In this document: piece by piece, positions 36,475 to 48,123 of the stretch
Position numbering within the stretch: position 1 is the stretch's first letter
How the letters are laid out: every line of letters starts with the position of its first letter
Assembly: GCA_973895155.1 (NCBI GenBank)
Contig: OZ316891.1
Location: 23,188,001 to 23,252,000, forward strand
Origin: Marsupella aquatica
Lineage: Eukaryota > Marchantiophyta
Direction of reading: 5' to 3'
DNA: 64,000 nucleotides
The notes under the pieces: model-generated
The model's input: the letters and a program-made list of their open reading frames with translations, nothing else
Told to the model about the DNA's origin: nothing
Database searches by the model: none
Made by a program: the position numbers and the translations under genes

Positions 36475-38088
36475 GGCATAAAGCAGACGGCACAAGAATT
36501 TCAGGAGCGACTTAGGGAGGAAGAAAAAGCAGCCTTGGCTAAGGAGAATGATTTACCAGGAGGAGATTGGCCGGAGGACATCAGGCGGCTTGCCGAAAAA
36601 AGAAGCAACCCTCTTGCCACCATTGAAGAAATCCGCAAGGCGGCTTGGGAGCGGAGGCCGCGATGGTTGATGCCGATGACTTCTAGTTACTCCACCTATG
36701 CTAAGGATAGAGCCATGGAGTACGGGGAGATGTGTGGGGACCTGGCACTCAGCATCTTTGGGGAGGAGTTGGAGCAGGGACCCTTTTTCTAGAGGGAGAT
36801 GTTGGAAAAGCATCAATTAGAAGAAGCGGTGGCTTTGGAGAGAAGCAAGAAGGACGAGGTCATCCGACGGCTTAGGGAGAAGGAAGCCAAGGTGGAAGTC
36901 CTGCAGGTGGCCAAGAAAGCCCAAGATGAGCTACGGATTAAGCGGCATGAGCTAAACATCATGCATGGGCAGTTGGATACCGCTCAGTCTGACAATCAGA
37001 TTATCAAAGATAAACTGACTCGGACCCAAGGAGAGTTGGCTGGCGCAGTCAAAGAAAGAGAGAAATGGAAGCGAGAGCTAAGGGATGCAGAGGAGGCCCA
37101 CTTAGCAACCAACAATCGGGCAATGGCAAAGAACCAGAGAAGGGAGAGGGCGTTGAAAGGAGAGCTCAAAGATATCCGCGGAGCCCTTGAGCAGAAGGAA
37201 GCAGAGTTAGGGAAATCCTATCAAGGGATTATTGCGCTGTAGCAGGAGCTTGCATCCCTAACGGCCAGCTTCAAGGCTCACCTACATGAAAAGGACGACC
37301 AGCTCGACCAGACTTATGCCAAGATGAATAAGATGGAGTCTGTGGTTGTAGCAGAGCTCGACAAGGAGCTAAGAGCAACCCAGGAGGAGAGGGCCACCTT
37401 AAAGAAAGAATTGGAGGAAGCCAACAAGGAGTTGGAGGAGGCGTGCAAGGACCTGGACGAGACCCATGAGGAGTTGGAGGAAATCACAAGGAAGATGGAG
37501 AACCTACAGCGGCGGGCCGACAACCAAACGGAGCGGCTGAAGACACAAGCCGCAGTATTTAAATGCTTGGCTTCATCAGATCCAACTCCAATTGGGGGAA
37601 CCCAGTTACCAAGGGTAGTATTGGCCGCAGGACAAGCCGAAACACTCACCCCGGTGCCGAAGGTAAGTGGCAAAGGGAAGGAACCGGCTGTCGAAATAGG
37701 GAAGAAGAAGAAGCAGAAACCTTCTAGGTCTGGGAGTTATACGGCTTCTCAAGCCGTTGTGACCGAGAAGATAAACCTGACACCAATCTTCGGCATCGGC
37801 ACGGCGATGGATCCACCAGTCCTAGGAAGTGGAGATGGCAAGGCTGAGGTCGGGAGAACCAGTAATGATGTTGATGTACCGGATCCTCCACTAGAACATG
37901 TCGGGGAGGCCGTAGTCGTATCGGAGGCCGTGACCAATGCTGAGGCCGAAGCCAAGGGTGGACCCAGTCAGGCCAATGAAGAGTTGACTCGGTCAAGGGC
38001 AGGTAATCTGTCAGAAGATGGACCAATGATAGTGGCTGCGGAGGAAGCGTTGGGGGCGTCCATTGAGAACCAGCCACCGGTGTCGTGA
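36475..38088 (+). pseudogene. R2 coiled-coil protein
   Basis: The frame matches R1: LPGGDWPEDIRRLAEKRSNP, YSTYAKDRAMEYGEMCGDLA, a long coiled coil of Lys/Glu/Gln heptads (about 36800-37560), a basic patch (GKKKKQKPSRSG) and an acidic Val/Glu/Pro tail ending ENQPPVS at 38088. Stops are at about 36790 (TAG, CAG in R1) and about 37240 (TAG, shared with R1). The 3' half from 37324 is open for 254 residues. No enzyme domain is present. A scaffold or gag-like role is inferred. Confidence 0.45.
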
Positions 38089-39000
38089 CGGTGTAAGGGC
38101 GCCGTCCCTTTTAGGGAAGGCGGACGTGGAGGTAGGAGGCGTGAGTGAGCAGGGCGGGCGCTAATCTCCAAGTTTGGACTTAGGATCAGGACCAGGAGAC
38201 GGCCCTGACATTTAGATTAGTGGGATTTTGGATCCACGGGTGAGGGCAACACTTGTGCTCCTGCCTCGCTGTACATAGGTAGATTACAGTCAGGTAGATT
38301 ACAGTAGGTAGATTAGGCTTACGCTGCAAGGAATCAGGCGGATCCACGACCAGGATAAGTACTTGGGCTACGGGGAGTTTAGGGCCTCTTCTTTAGCAAG
38401 TTTTTAGTTGCACCAGCAGGGCTGGGATCAAGTAGTAAGAGAAGCTCTGGGTTAGTTATACAGTGACTCTTGTGTATATTCATGTTTCCTCATACCTAAG
38501 AACTGAATAGAGTTGGCCTCACGGCTTAGTTCGCAGAGCTTGTGTATGAGATGTACTATTTGTATTGCAAGTGCATGGTATAACTCAGTCAGAAGGAGTC
38601 ATTTTGCTATTTGTGTGTCGCATTAACTTGTGTGAAGAGTGCCCACACCAACAAGTAGAAGGGAAGTAAGCAAGGGAGTGAGAGTTGGATGTGTCGAGCT
38701 GAGAGAGGTCTTAGTGGCTTAACCAAACCAATTGGGGATCATTCCGGCGGCAAAATCCAAATATACCTGACCAACAGGAGGGAAAGACAAGAGAAGGTCT
38801 AGATTAGGCCAACTGCATATCTCATGACCTGATGAAGAATCTATCCAGTATATGTGTGTAAAATGTTAATAGTAGTAGTAGGAAGTTAGTAGCATCCCAT
38901 GCCGCTAAACCGCGGAAATGGCCTCGCCGAGCACGAAACCTGTGGGAATCGGCTTGTGCGGGGGGTTTCTTGGGTTTGGGGAGCCATGGGAAGCACCACA

Positions 39001-40905
39001 ATATCTATGTGACATTTGCTCACGAAGATGTTGCGCTCGCTTTTCTTCAATTTCAGCACGTTCTTTTTTCCTTCTTTCTCGCATCAAACTGTCTTTGTAT
39101 TCACAACAAAGAGTACACTTGGCAAATGCACCATCTTTATGAAAACTGAAGTTTGCAAATGAGTTGCTCCAGATCTTGTAGAGAGTATTCTCTGTGACAG
39201 GAGGAAGCCCTTCTTCCTTCATCTTTGTTCTCACATCTTCCAGAATCTCTAGCTTCTTGTAACACGCCGGAAGACGGTACTCAATAGAGTCTGTCCCATG
39301 TGCCCCTCCATAAGGCATATGAGGCATGGGCTCTGCATTTCAAGTCAAAAAAACCTCCAACAAAGCTCGTGCATGCAAAGTATTTGCCCTTGTTTTCATC
39401 AAGCCCGTATTGCCATGGAACCCAATTTTGCAACCCTCCACATATCTCCTTTTGTAATCATAATATTTGGTGTGGCTAAAACCGTGGATAATTGCAATGC
39501 ATGTCTGCATACGACCATACCCTTAAGAACATGGTGTCCCTTATCACAAACATCATCCTCTCTATAGTGAAAGAGGTTGAAAATGTGTAACGTTTTTGAC
39601 TCGCTTGACATCCCATGAAATTCCATCCTAATATCTTCGATGTGTTCCCTTGGCATAATGAGACAACATTTTTGCTTGCAACAATTTTCTCTTTTCACGT
39701 CATCAATTGACGCCTTTGTTGTTTTTGAAATTGCCTTGGTTTCCAACAACCTCCTCTTCTTTTCATTCGGATCTACTTGATTCCTCTTGTTAAAATTGTA
39801 CGGCCTTGAACGCAGTACTCCTCTGTCACTTACATCCGCATTGAGTTCATCCCTATCCATTGAGTCCATCCTCTCAGAACCTTCCACCAAAATGTCTGAC
39901 AAAATTTTTCCATTTGCAACTAGTTTTGTTGAATCAATCCGCCATCAAATCAAACTCACTACTCCCTTGTGGATGTTGGGAAAGTATTGTGCTGCCACGA
40001 CATCTTTCACAGCAATCCCAACATGGTCATCACCAAGAATTTTATCATCAACTGCTGTCGTCACTTGAGGGACAGTGATCGTTCCAGTGGCAACCATTTT
40101 GGTTTGATCCAAACCAGTGTAGAGTTCAACCAACTCTGACATCCAGTTTTCCCGATGAAAATAGTCACACTTAGTGTCCGTGATCTCTGGCCATTGTGTG
40201 GCCTTTGGAGTTGTTTTCAAGATCGATCCAATGGAGAGATGTCATAACATATTACTCGATGAGTCTCGGGTTAGTGTAAAAATCACAGATGTGATTCATG
40301 GTAGTAAGACTTTACCTTACGCACATGGTGGAGCTGCAACAATTGAAGAGGCAAAGGGCTCTTGGGTTCTATGGGATGTGGTTGACGTCCACATTAAAGT
40401 ATGGAATGTTGATATCGATGGGAGCAACAAATTTTCCTCTAAGAAGCAAAAGGACAAGGCAAATTTTGTTTCACAGTCTTGTTTGGCGAACACCAAACAT
40501 TTCAACCTCATCGCCTGGCCTTAGGTTGGTCGGAGCATCCTCCTCTACATTTGCAACATTATGGATGTTGTTATCTTTTTGAGTCGAACAACTACCAATA
40601 CTGATGCGTTTTTGAGTAATCTTATTTGTAGATCGATATGCACATGACATATCCCAAATGACACATGAGTCAATGGCATCATGAAGATTTTCCGCCCTAG
40701 GCATTGGAAAAGGGAGCTTCCTGGTCTCACCAAAGGCCTTCTCGATGACCCCAATTTGATTCTCTCCCAGCACAATATTTTGAACACTCTCTCGTGGATC
40801 TGTCTTTTGAACTGTCCCATTTCCAACGTTGTAACCATCCATTGTCAAGGTCACATCATCGCCCCTAGAAAACCTTTGAGACATCCTTTTCCTATTATCC
40901 TGCAC
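39001..40905 (-). pseudogene. Element C transposase-like gene with DUF8039-like repeats
   Basis: From the 5' end (40905) the frame gives GDDVTLTMDGYNVGNGTVQK, then SVQNIVLGENQIGVIEKAF, then LPFPM...LHDAIDSCVIWD, a DUF8039-like pattern found next to Ptta domains in plant transposons. A second unit (about 40200-39945) reads MVATGTITVPQVTTAVDDKI with GDDHVGIAVKDVV. Further down, CCKQKCCLIMPREHI, SSESKTLHIFNLFHYREDD and KGHHVLKGMVVCRHALQL resemble the Cys-rich N-terminal half of a widespread plant/protist transposase-like family, followed by AKCTLCCEYKDSLMRERRKK. R2 cuts it at 39001 after QMSHRY. Several frame breaks exist. Part of the repeat (40174-40410) lies on the other strand. Family identity is uncertain. 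Confidence 0.4.
40174..40524 (+). pseudogene. DUF8039-like segment in inverted orientation
   Basis: The plus strand reads GVVFKIDPMERCHNILLDES, VSVKITDVIHGSKTLPYAHG and TIEEAKGSWVLWDVVD, which has the same order of landmarks as the minus-strand unit at 40545-40905 (DPRESVQNIVLGENQIGV, LPFPM, AIDSCVIWDM). It sits between two minus-strand units, so an inversion within the gene is likely. Confidence 0.4.
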
Positions 40906-40959
40906 ACTGAAAAAAATGGATTAAAACCAAACTCATGCAAATTTTGATTCAGACTACTA

Positions 40960-42060
40960 TCCTCCAATTCAGGATTTGGACTAGGACCATCCGAGTCCGG
41001 ATTTGGACCGGGACCATCCAAGTCCGGATTTGGACTGCAATCCTCCGGGTCTGGATTTGGACTACGATCCTTCGATTCTGGATTTGGACTGGGACCATCC
41101 GAGTCCGGATTTGGAACGGGACCATCCAAGTCCGGATTTGGACTACAATCCTCCGAGTCTGGATTTGGACTACGATCCTCCGATTCTAGATTTGGACTAG
41201 GACCATCCAAGTCCGGATTTGGACCGGGACCATCCAAGTCCGGATTTGGACTGCAATCCTCCGAGTCTGGATTTGGACTACGATCCTTCGATTCTGGATT
41301 TGGACTAGGACCATCCGAGTCCGGATTTGGACTGGGACCATCCGAGTCCGGATTTGGACTGGGACCATCCAAGTCCGGATTTGGACTGCAATCCTCTGAG
41401 TCTGGATTTGGACTACGATCCTCCAAGTCTGGATTTGGACTGGGACCATCCGAGTCCGGATTTGGACCGGGACCATCCAAGTTCGGATTTGGATTGCAAT
41501 CCTTTGAGTCTGGATTTGGACTACGATCCTTCAATTTTGGATTTGGACTGGGACCATCCCAGTCCAAAGTTGGAATTGGACCATCCCAATCCAAACTAGG
41601 ACTCGGACCATTCCAATCCAAACTAGGACTCGGGCCAACCCAATCCAAACTAGGACTCGGGCCATCCCAATCCAAACTAGGACTTGGGTCAACCCAATCC
41701 GAACTAGGACTTGGGCCATCTCAATCCAAACTTGGATTGGGACCATCCAAGTCCAAACTTGGACTCGGACCATCCCAATCCAAACTTGGACTCGGACCAT
41801 CCAAGTTCAAACTTGGACTCAGATGATCCCAATCCAAACGAGAATCCAAACTTGGACTCGGACCATCCTAATCCAAAGTTGGACTCGGACCATCCCAATC
41901 CAAACTAGGACTTGGACCATCCAAGTTCAAACTTGGACTCGGATGATCCCAATCCAAAGTTGGACTCGGATGATCCCAATGCAAAGTTGGACTCGGATGA
42001 TCCTAATCCAAACTTGGACTAGGACCATCTGAATCCAAACTTGGACTAGGACCATCCTAG
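40960..42060. repeat. 27-bp tandem array of the element C palindrome, about 40 units
   Basis: Units of 27 bases such as GGACCATCCRAGTCC plus GGATTTGGACTG repeat about 40 times. Across a unit boundary the sequence reads TTGGA-C/T-T-n-GGA-nnn-TCC-n-A-n-TCCAA, an imperfect palindrome of 25 bases. The left half has CCGGATTTGG units with a slower rhythm, the right half CCCAATCCAAA units. As 27 is divisible by three, every frame gives nine-residue repeats (DLDGPSPNP and the like) on both strands. These are not genes. It lies between the divergent transposase-like and ParB-like genes. Confidence 0.85.
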
Positions 42061-42699
42061 ACCAATCCATGATGTAATGGGAGATAAACTTCAAACATCT
42101 TAAGCTAAGAAAAATCCAAATTTATGAAGACTCCGTATTTTACGGATCTCCCTATATGGTGTAGCCTAAAGTTTGCGTGGTCTTAAGGCAGACCCTAATG
42201 TCTGCATACAATTTCATGAAATAATGGAACCTTATACTCACCTTAGTATTAAGATCTGGTAGAAGATGAATATCACATCCAAGGGGTATACATTGTTGTT
42301 TGTAGATTGGTAAAAACTTCCCAAAACCTTTGAAATACAAGCTATATGCCACTAAATCTTGGGAGTAAAAAACAAACTGAACCCTAAACCACACATGTCT
42401 GTAAAAGATAAACTGAGAGGACTCCAAAAGTCAAGAAGCTGGCTAAGCTGACCCATTGAAGGTAAGTGGCTCAATACATAACACATTAAGAGAAACTCCG
42501 GATTACATGGAGCTTAGATTTGGGAAACTAGAACAAGAATGAGCTCCGAAATGGGCGTCTCCCAAATTATACTTTTCGCTTGAGTCGGCTCAACCGGAAA
42601 TTGCATGAAGATAAGGGTTGAGTAGGCGTTCACCCTAGCTTGCGGACACTCCTTATCTTCATGAGCCTAATTGCACGGGGACTACCATGCAAGGCTGTT

Positions 42700-43030
42700 A
42701 GGTAGGCAGAACATCAAGAAAGGAGGTCCGTATGCAAGGTGAGGGCAACGGGCCGTACGCAGGAGCAGGCCGTATGCAGGAGAAGGAGGCAACCGGCCGT
42801 ACGCAGGCCGAGGTGAGGCAGGAGGGGGTAAAGGGACGGAGAGGTCCAACCAGGACCTCATTATCATTCTCTCACTCCGAGACTCCTTGCTCTCTCGCTC
42901 TCCTCCTCGCTCTCTCGCTCTCCTCTCGCTCTCTGCTCTCTCTCTGCTCTCTGCTCTCTCTCCGCTCTCTCTCCGCCTCCACCCCTCCGCCTGCCTCCGC
43001 CTTCCGCCTCCACCTCCATTCTTTTTTTTG
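42700..43030. repeat. GTACGCAGG repeats and CTCTCG microsatellite
   Basis: GGCCGTACGCAGG or GGCCGTATGCAGG occurs four times between 42730 and 42810. A CTCTCGCTCTC-rich tract follows (about 42888-42985), then a CCTCCGCCTCCA tract. No gene is supported in 42061-43250. Confidence 0.7.
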
Positions 43031-43254
43031 CCCTAGATCGGATGCTTGCTAAGATGCCACATGTCATGCTGCCATGTGTTAGAAAGATGGAAGCAAATCG
43101 CGTCCTTGTGAAGTCCTACGTGGAAGAAACAGAGGAGTTTGACCTCTCCTTTATGAGCAACAGTGTAGAACTGGTACTCAAAGACTCCAGACAATTTCAA
43201 TCACGAATCCCTAGTAAGTATCCATCACCTATCCTCCCTAAGTCTTAGAGGACT

Positions 43255-43445
43255 GGGACCATCCGGGTCCAAAGTTGGACTCGGACCATCCCAATCCAAA
43301 CTTGGACTCGGATAAGTTGGACTTGGACCATCCCAATCCAAAGTTGGACTCGGATGATCCTAATCCATCCAGGAGATTGAACCCCGATTGTAGGAGCAAG
43401 TCTAAAACCATCTCAAGTTGGACTAGGACCATCCTAATCCAACAA
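43255..43445. repeat. Second cluster of element C palindromes
   Basis: Five or so copies of TTGGACT-n-GGA-nnn-TCC-n-AATCCAA in the leader of the ParB-like gene, separated from the main array by 1.2 kb of other sequence. It is the last repeat before the gene start at 43632. Confidence 0.8.
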
Positions 43446-43631
43446 GAGTTATTCAAATGTTTTAAACATTTTAAGTCTAACATGGATGACGTTTATGATG
43501 CAGGGAGCGATCTTGTTGGTTTCAAACCTGCGATTGCACCGACCCACTGCCTAGACGGATTCTTACTAGATGAGAGATCCCCACGCTTTCGATGGGGGCT
43601 TGAGTTCTCAAGAACCCCGCTTAATAATTAA

Positions 43632-46600
43632 GTGCCATCAAGCACGATTGAACCTGTTTTGACCTTAAAGTGCAGAGAAAATGATAGCCTGACTTTTGTT
43701 TGCGGACCTGTGGTCTCTGTTGGCATTGGAGGGAGAGGGATGAATTTGGTCATTCTAGAGATGCACGATAGGTCTTGTTGGGTTAAAGTTAACCTTCTGT
43801 CAAAGGCATACTCCTTTGAATTCAATGTTGAATGGCACGCAAGTGGGGAATTGAGCGTTTTGTCAATGGGATTTTTCCCAAAGACCTATGACACAAAGAA
43901 GTTGGTCGCCGGGGTAACTGGTATGCTTCCAGTCAACATTATGTATGGGTTTCAATATTTGAAACTCAACATGATGAAGCACCAAGGCAATTTTTCTTTT
44001 GCAACTACGTGGATGTTAAGCAATTTACTTGAGAAAGCTGGATTGTTATCGTTGGAGTCGGAGGAGCCTGGTGTTTTAATTGATAAGGATGTTGCATTTG
44101 CTCCCAAGTTTGATTTAGTCAAAGCAAAGCAATGGATAGAATCTTTGTCCAAGACAAGAAGCTTCCAGCGGTGAATACAAACCCTGTGCCCGAGCAAGTG
44201 CCAGAGAAAGCTCCAGAACCTACAACAGAGACCGCGGGAACTACAACAGCAACCTCTCAAAGAGCAGTGGGAAAACAAAAACAAAGCCAAAGGAAACCTC
44301 CGGTTGAGAAGAAACTTCCAGTTGAGAAGCCGAGTTGAGAAGCCAGTTGAGAAGCCAATTGAGAAGCCGAGTACAAGAAGCCAAGTTGAGAAGCCAATTG
44401 AGAAGAAACGTCCGGTTGGGAAGCCGAGTGCAAGTGAAAAGAGGCCAAGACAGAAGAAGAAACAGAAAATTGACAGTGCCATCATGGATGACACTACAGA
44501 AAACCTAACAGTGCATTCACAAGATGTGGACGAGCAGTTGGACGCTCCTGAGGAGAAGAAGGTCTTAGAAGGTAGTGAGGTACTACAACAAATGGAGCAA
44601 TATTATACTTTTGGGATCAATTCGATATTTTCTATTCCCGTAGAGAGTATTTTCCCTACGTTGGCAAAACTCTGTTATAGAATGTTGAATGCAGACCATG
44701 TAAAGGATGTGGCCAATTCCATGATAAGAAATCCGGGGCATGAACCACACATAGCAGACTTGATTCCTTACACTGCAAAACATAGAAACCTAATGCAGTA
44801 TGACAACACGGAATCAGATAGGAGGGACTTTGTAGCAGCCGTGAAAAAGGGCGAGGTTCAATTCCTTGCCATTAGCGGTCAACATTCGGCCAGAGCAGCC
44901 GGATGGATTCAAGAATGGGCAAACAAGGATGCCAAGCTAACAACATTGGCAAAAAAGCTGGAATTTTGAAAGTCAAGAATATTATCTCATCGAACACCAT
45001 CATCAATATTAGTTGAGCATTCAATGCAATCTAATGCGATCAATAGCACGATGGTGTTTTAGTCATGCTTCAAAAATACAGTCGTTCATGCTAGGCGAGA
45101 ATTTGTGGAATGTGGAAGACCTGGCCAGCCAAAACATGGGGACAACAAAAAAGGCTCAAGACAATCAAAAATTTCAGGTATGAAGTGTTACTGCTTGATG
45201 GGTACAATACCGTAGATTCATGCACATTCAGTAGAATATTTCCACTAATATCGCCTAGTTTTGTGTTGGATTGGGATGGTCCCAGTCCAAATGGATTCAT
45301 GCACATTCAATAGACTATTTCCACTGATATCGTCTAGTTTTGTGTTGGACTGTGATGGTCCCAATCCAAATGGATTCATGCACATTCAGTAGAATATTTC
45401 CACTGATATCGCCTAGTTTTGCGTTGGATTGGGATGGTCCCAGTCCAAATGGATTCATACACATTCAATAGATTATTTTTCCATTGATACCGTCTAGTTT
45501 TGTTCTAGACTGGGATGGTCCCAGTCCAAACTAAATCATGCACATTCAATAGAATATTTCCACTGATACTGTCTAAATCTGTGTTGGACTGGGATGGTCT
45601 CAGTTCGCACCTGAGGCTTTCAAACAATTGAGTTATGGAGAACTAACAGACTTTCCTTTGCAATTGTAGGATTGGTTGGCTCTTGCAAGAATGACCATGG
45701 GAAGGAAAGATTGTCGAAATGTTTACTGGTAACTGTTTGCGGACAATGCTCTTTTTGAGTTATGGAGTTTGGTATGCCAGTTGTGGTTGGATGGGAAACT
45801 TCCCAATGGAGCTGGGGTAGAAGGAAATGAGAAGTCTGAAAAAGCAATTACTGTTGCCATGTTTCGTTGTTTTGATGGTGAGTTGATCTCACAACGAGAC
45901 ATCACAAGAATACTAACGCGGGTGAAGTCAAGAAAGGTATTGCTAAAGAAAGATGCCTCTAATAAGTCAGACATGCCATCTATAGAGGAGTTGGCCAAAG
46001 ATGTGAAGATCGTGCGGAAACTGAAATCCCTTATTGAAGACTACTATTGCACCAAGGATGCAGTGAATTTCCTGGCAAATACTAATTGGGGGAAAGTAGT
46101 TGAGGTTCTTCCTACGCTAGCAATTGATTTAGAGTTCAGCAGGTGTCAAAGAGCCGCTGGCGAGGTCTATCTTGCCAACCTTTTAAAGCCAAATCATACG
46201 CGGGAGAGCGCAATCTTGCCGACGGCATTGGCATTCCGCCTAGATGATATGTACTGCCAGAAATTTGGCGAAGGATCACGTTCTCGGACCCTACCATGGG
46301 TTACATTTTTAGCGACAATCTCATGAAGACCATTGATCCAGAGTCATTGCAAGAAGCTCCTTTGACCTGCCCTCTTGCCATTGTTGATTTTAGCCGGCTT
46401 CCGCAAAAACAATGGACTGAAGCAGAGATTCTTGTTCTCTTTGAATATATTGTGGAGCTTCCACAAAATCCCACGATTGTTGTGACGATAACAGTTCATC
46501 CTGGACAACTTGCATTGAATGTCCATGGTGCCCTTCGTAAATTGGGACAAGAGAAAGCTTTGACCATTCACATTGAGTATGGGAGTTATTCTCGAGATGA

Positions 46601-48041
46601 TCAACTGCACCCTCATGACTCATGTTGGGGTGGGGGGATTGAAGAAGTTATCTTTGCGGGGATTTCTCGAGATGAAGATGTCAATTGGAATGAAGTTTTC
46701 AAGCCCAACTATCCAAAGCCAAAATTCTTGTATACTTCAAAGGATGTTGATTACGAAGTATGCAAGATTGACAAGGGAAAGGGGAAGGCTAAGGAATCAG
46801 ATGAGGGGACACAAAACGACGACCTAAAAGTGGTTTTGGACCCGAAAGAGGCCGTCAAGATTATGAATATGGCCCCTCGATTTGAGATAGTTGGCAGTCG
46901 CGGAGGGTGGGTTAATCCTCATGCCAAACCCATGCGGATGATTTGAAGGATTATTGAATCCTTGTTAGAACCGGGAGATTTGGTTCTAGATTTTTTCTCC
47001 GGTGGCCAAGTCATGAAGACATCATTTTTTTGCGATAGGGAATGCTTTGTTTATTGTGACTCTCACTCCGAGAGGCATTTTGTGGAAGCTTTTGCTTCCT
47101 ACCTTTGCGAGAGAGTTCCCTCACTTAAAGCCCATTGTGAATCACTTGCTGAAAATTCTCAACAATGGGCTACCATTGTTGCGGCTGTAGCTATTGCTGT
47201 TGAATCTGATGGTTCTGAGTCTGAAGATGTTGCTGACAAAGTGGCTAAAGGCGTAGAGGCATCAGAGGAGGCATATGTCAAGAATTTGGATGATCGTGTT
47301 GGTCAAGGTGAGCCTTACGATGTAGATGATGATATTGGACTTGCACCAAACCGTTCATCTCGTTTAGATGACATCCCTTTGGGGCCCAATGAAGTTCAAG
47401 TTGATGATAACTTGGACAAGGATGATCCCAATCCAACAACGCCGGGACGACAGATGGAGCAACTGGACGGAGCAAGGGTTGATACGTTTGATCATCTTTC
47501 TTCAACCAATCTGATCAATGAAGGCGCAACGAGGCTTGGAGATTCAAATGAAGCTGAAAGTAAGGAATTGACTCTGGGGGAGACTGGCAGATTGCCTGAC
47601 ATTCCCATCAATCCAGGAGGAAATGCATCAACGGCTGCTGACAACCAGGCAGGTGCTTCAACTTGTCTTGACACACTCTTTTCAGCTTTTGATGACAAAT
47701 TGGTGTTTGTTCGTACACACTCGGGGAGTCCTATTGTCCTTCCGCTCTAAAAAAAGAAAGGAAATAGAGTTGGATCAACTAGATGGAGGTCATTGGAACG
47801 CGACGCACGATGTTACGTGTGGAAAAGTGGATCAAATTGAGGCCAAGAAATATCATTGGATGCTGCTCCTTCAATTCTCAATAAGGAGGAGTATAAGAGG
47901 GGAGAATTGGGGTTGATAACTCCTATTTGGACTTCACCTTATTGGGTAGAACAAAGTACTTCAAATGTCAATTTTAAAATCCAACAGGAGCTTGGTGCTG
48001 ACATGATTATTGATGAATACGGATCTCTTATTTCGGAATGA
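43632..48041 (+). pseudogene. Element C ParB/Srx-like plus DNA-methyltransferase-like protein
   Basis: The first open frame begins at 43632 (MPSSTIEPVLTLKC). The N-terminal domain of about 170 residues is of unknown family. A (V/I)EKP repeat linker follows (about 44285-44420), with a frameshift on each side. Next is a ParB/Srx-like domain: DHVKDVANSMIRNPGHEPHI, then SGQHSARAAGWIQEW near 44874. An intron with five palindromes lies near 45178-45668. The central part (45769-46310) is of unknown fold. From 46296 comes PLAIVDFSRLPQ where DPPY-type catalysis would be expected. Near 46920-47110, HAKPMRMI-stop-RIIESLL, EPGDLVLDFFSGGQVMKTSF and SERHFVEAF match the cofactor-binding part of N6/N4 methyltransferases. 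The stop is TGA. An acidic tail follows to 47750, and a final short exon-like frame ends at 48041. Confidence 0.55.
45224..45610. repeat. 79-bp tandem array with element C palindromes in an intron
   Basis: Five units of 79-80 bases, each with TTGGATTGGGATGGTCCCAGTCCAA or a variant. The palindromes start at 45266, 45345, 45424, about 45505 and 45584. The shared unit also holds GGATTCATGCACATTCA and TTTCCACTGATA. The array lies between the ParB-like exon and the next coding part, so the element's palindrome is again intronic. Confidence 0.85.
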
Positions 48042-48123
48042 AATTCAGCCTTTGACTTTCTATTTATTCACATCAATCTAAAATACTTCTCGGTCTCATA
48101 GACTGCGCTCACCAATTAAAGTC

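Larger units (their letters stand above)
34990..39000 (+). mobile_element. R2: longer copy of the R1 retroelement-like repeat
   Basis: 35605-39000 matches R1 closely. R2 extends left through a gag-like frame. Its right end CACCACA (39000) abuts the transposase-like frame of element C. The putative 3' LTR-like part starts TGTAAGGGCG at 38092. No 5' LTR, reverse transcriptase or integrase is seen. The left limit is uncertain. Confidence 0.65.

Noticed and set aside
40935-42032. Long repeat proteins of Asp-Trp-Asp-Gly-Pro-Ser type on both strands
   Set aside because: A 27-bp tandem array is open in every frame. No frame has a start or composition that sets it apart.
40960-42060. CRISPR-like array
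   Set aside because: Units abut without unique spacers and the setting is plant nuclear. It is a tandem repeat. The same holds for 30112-30470 and 45224-45610.
42864-43067. Glu/Arg-rich protein on the minus strand
   Set aside because: It reads a CTCTCG microsatellite in reverse.
8807-48041. Integrated giant virus fragment
   Set aside because: No capsid, DNA polymerase or other hallmark viral gene is seen. Transposase genes, introns and target duplications point to transposons.
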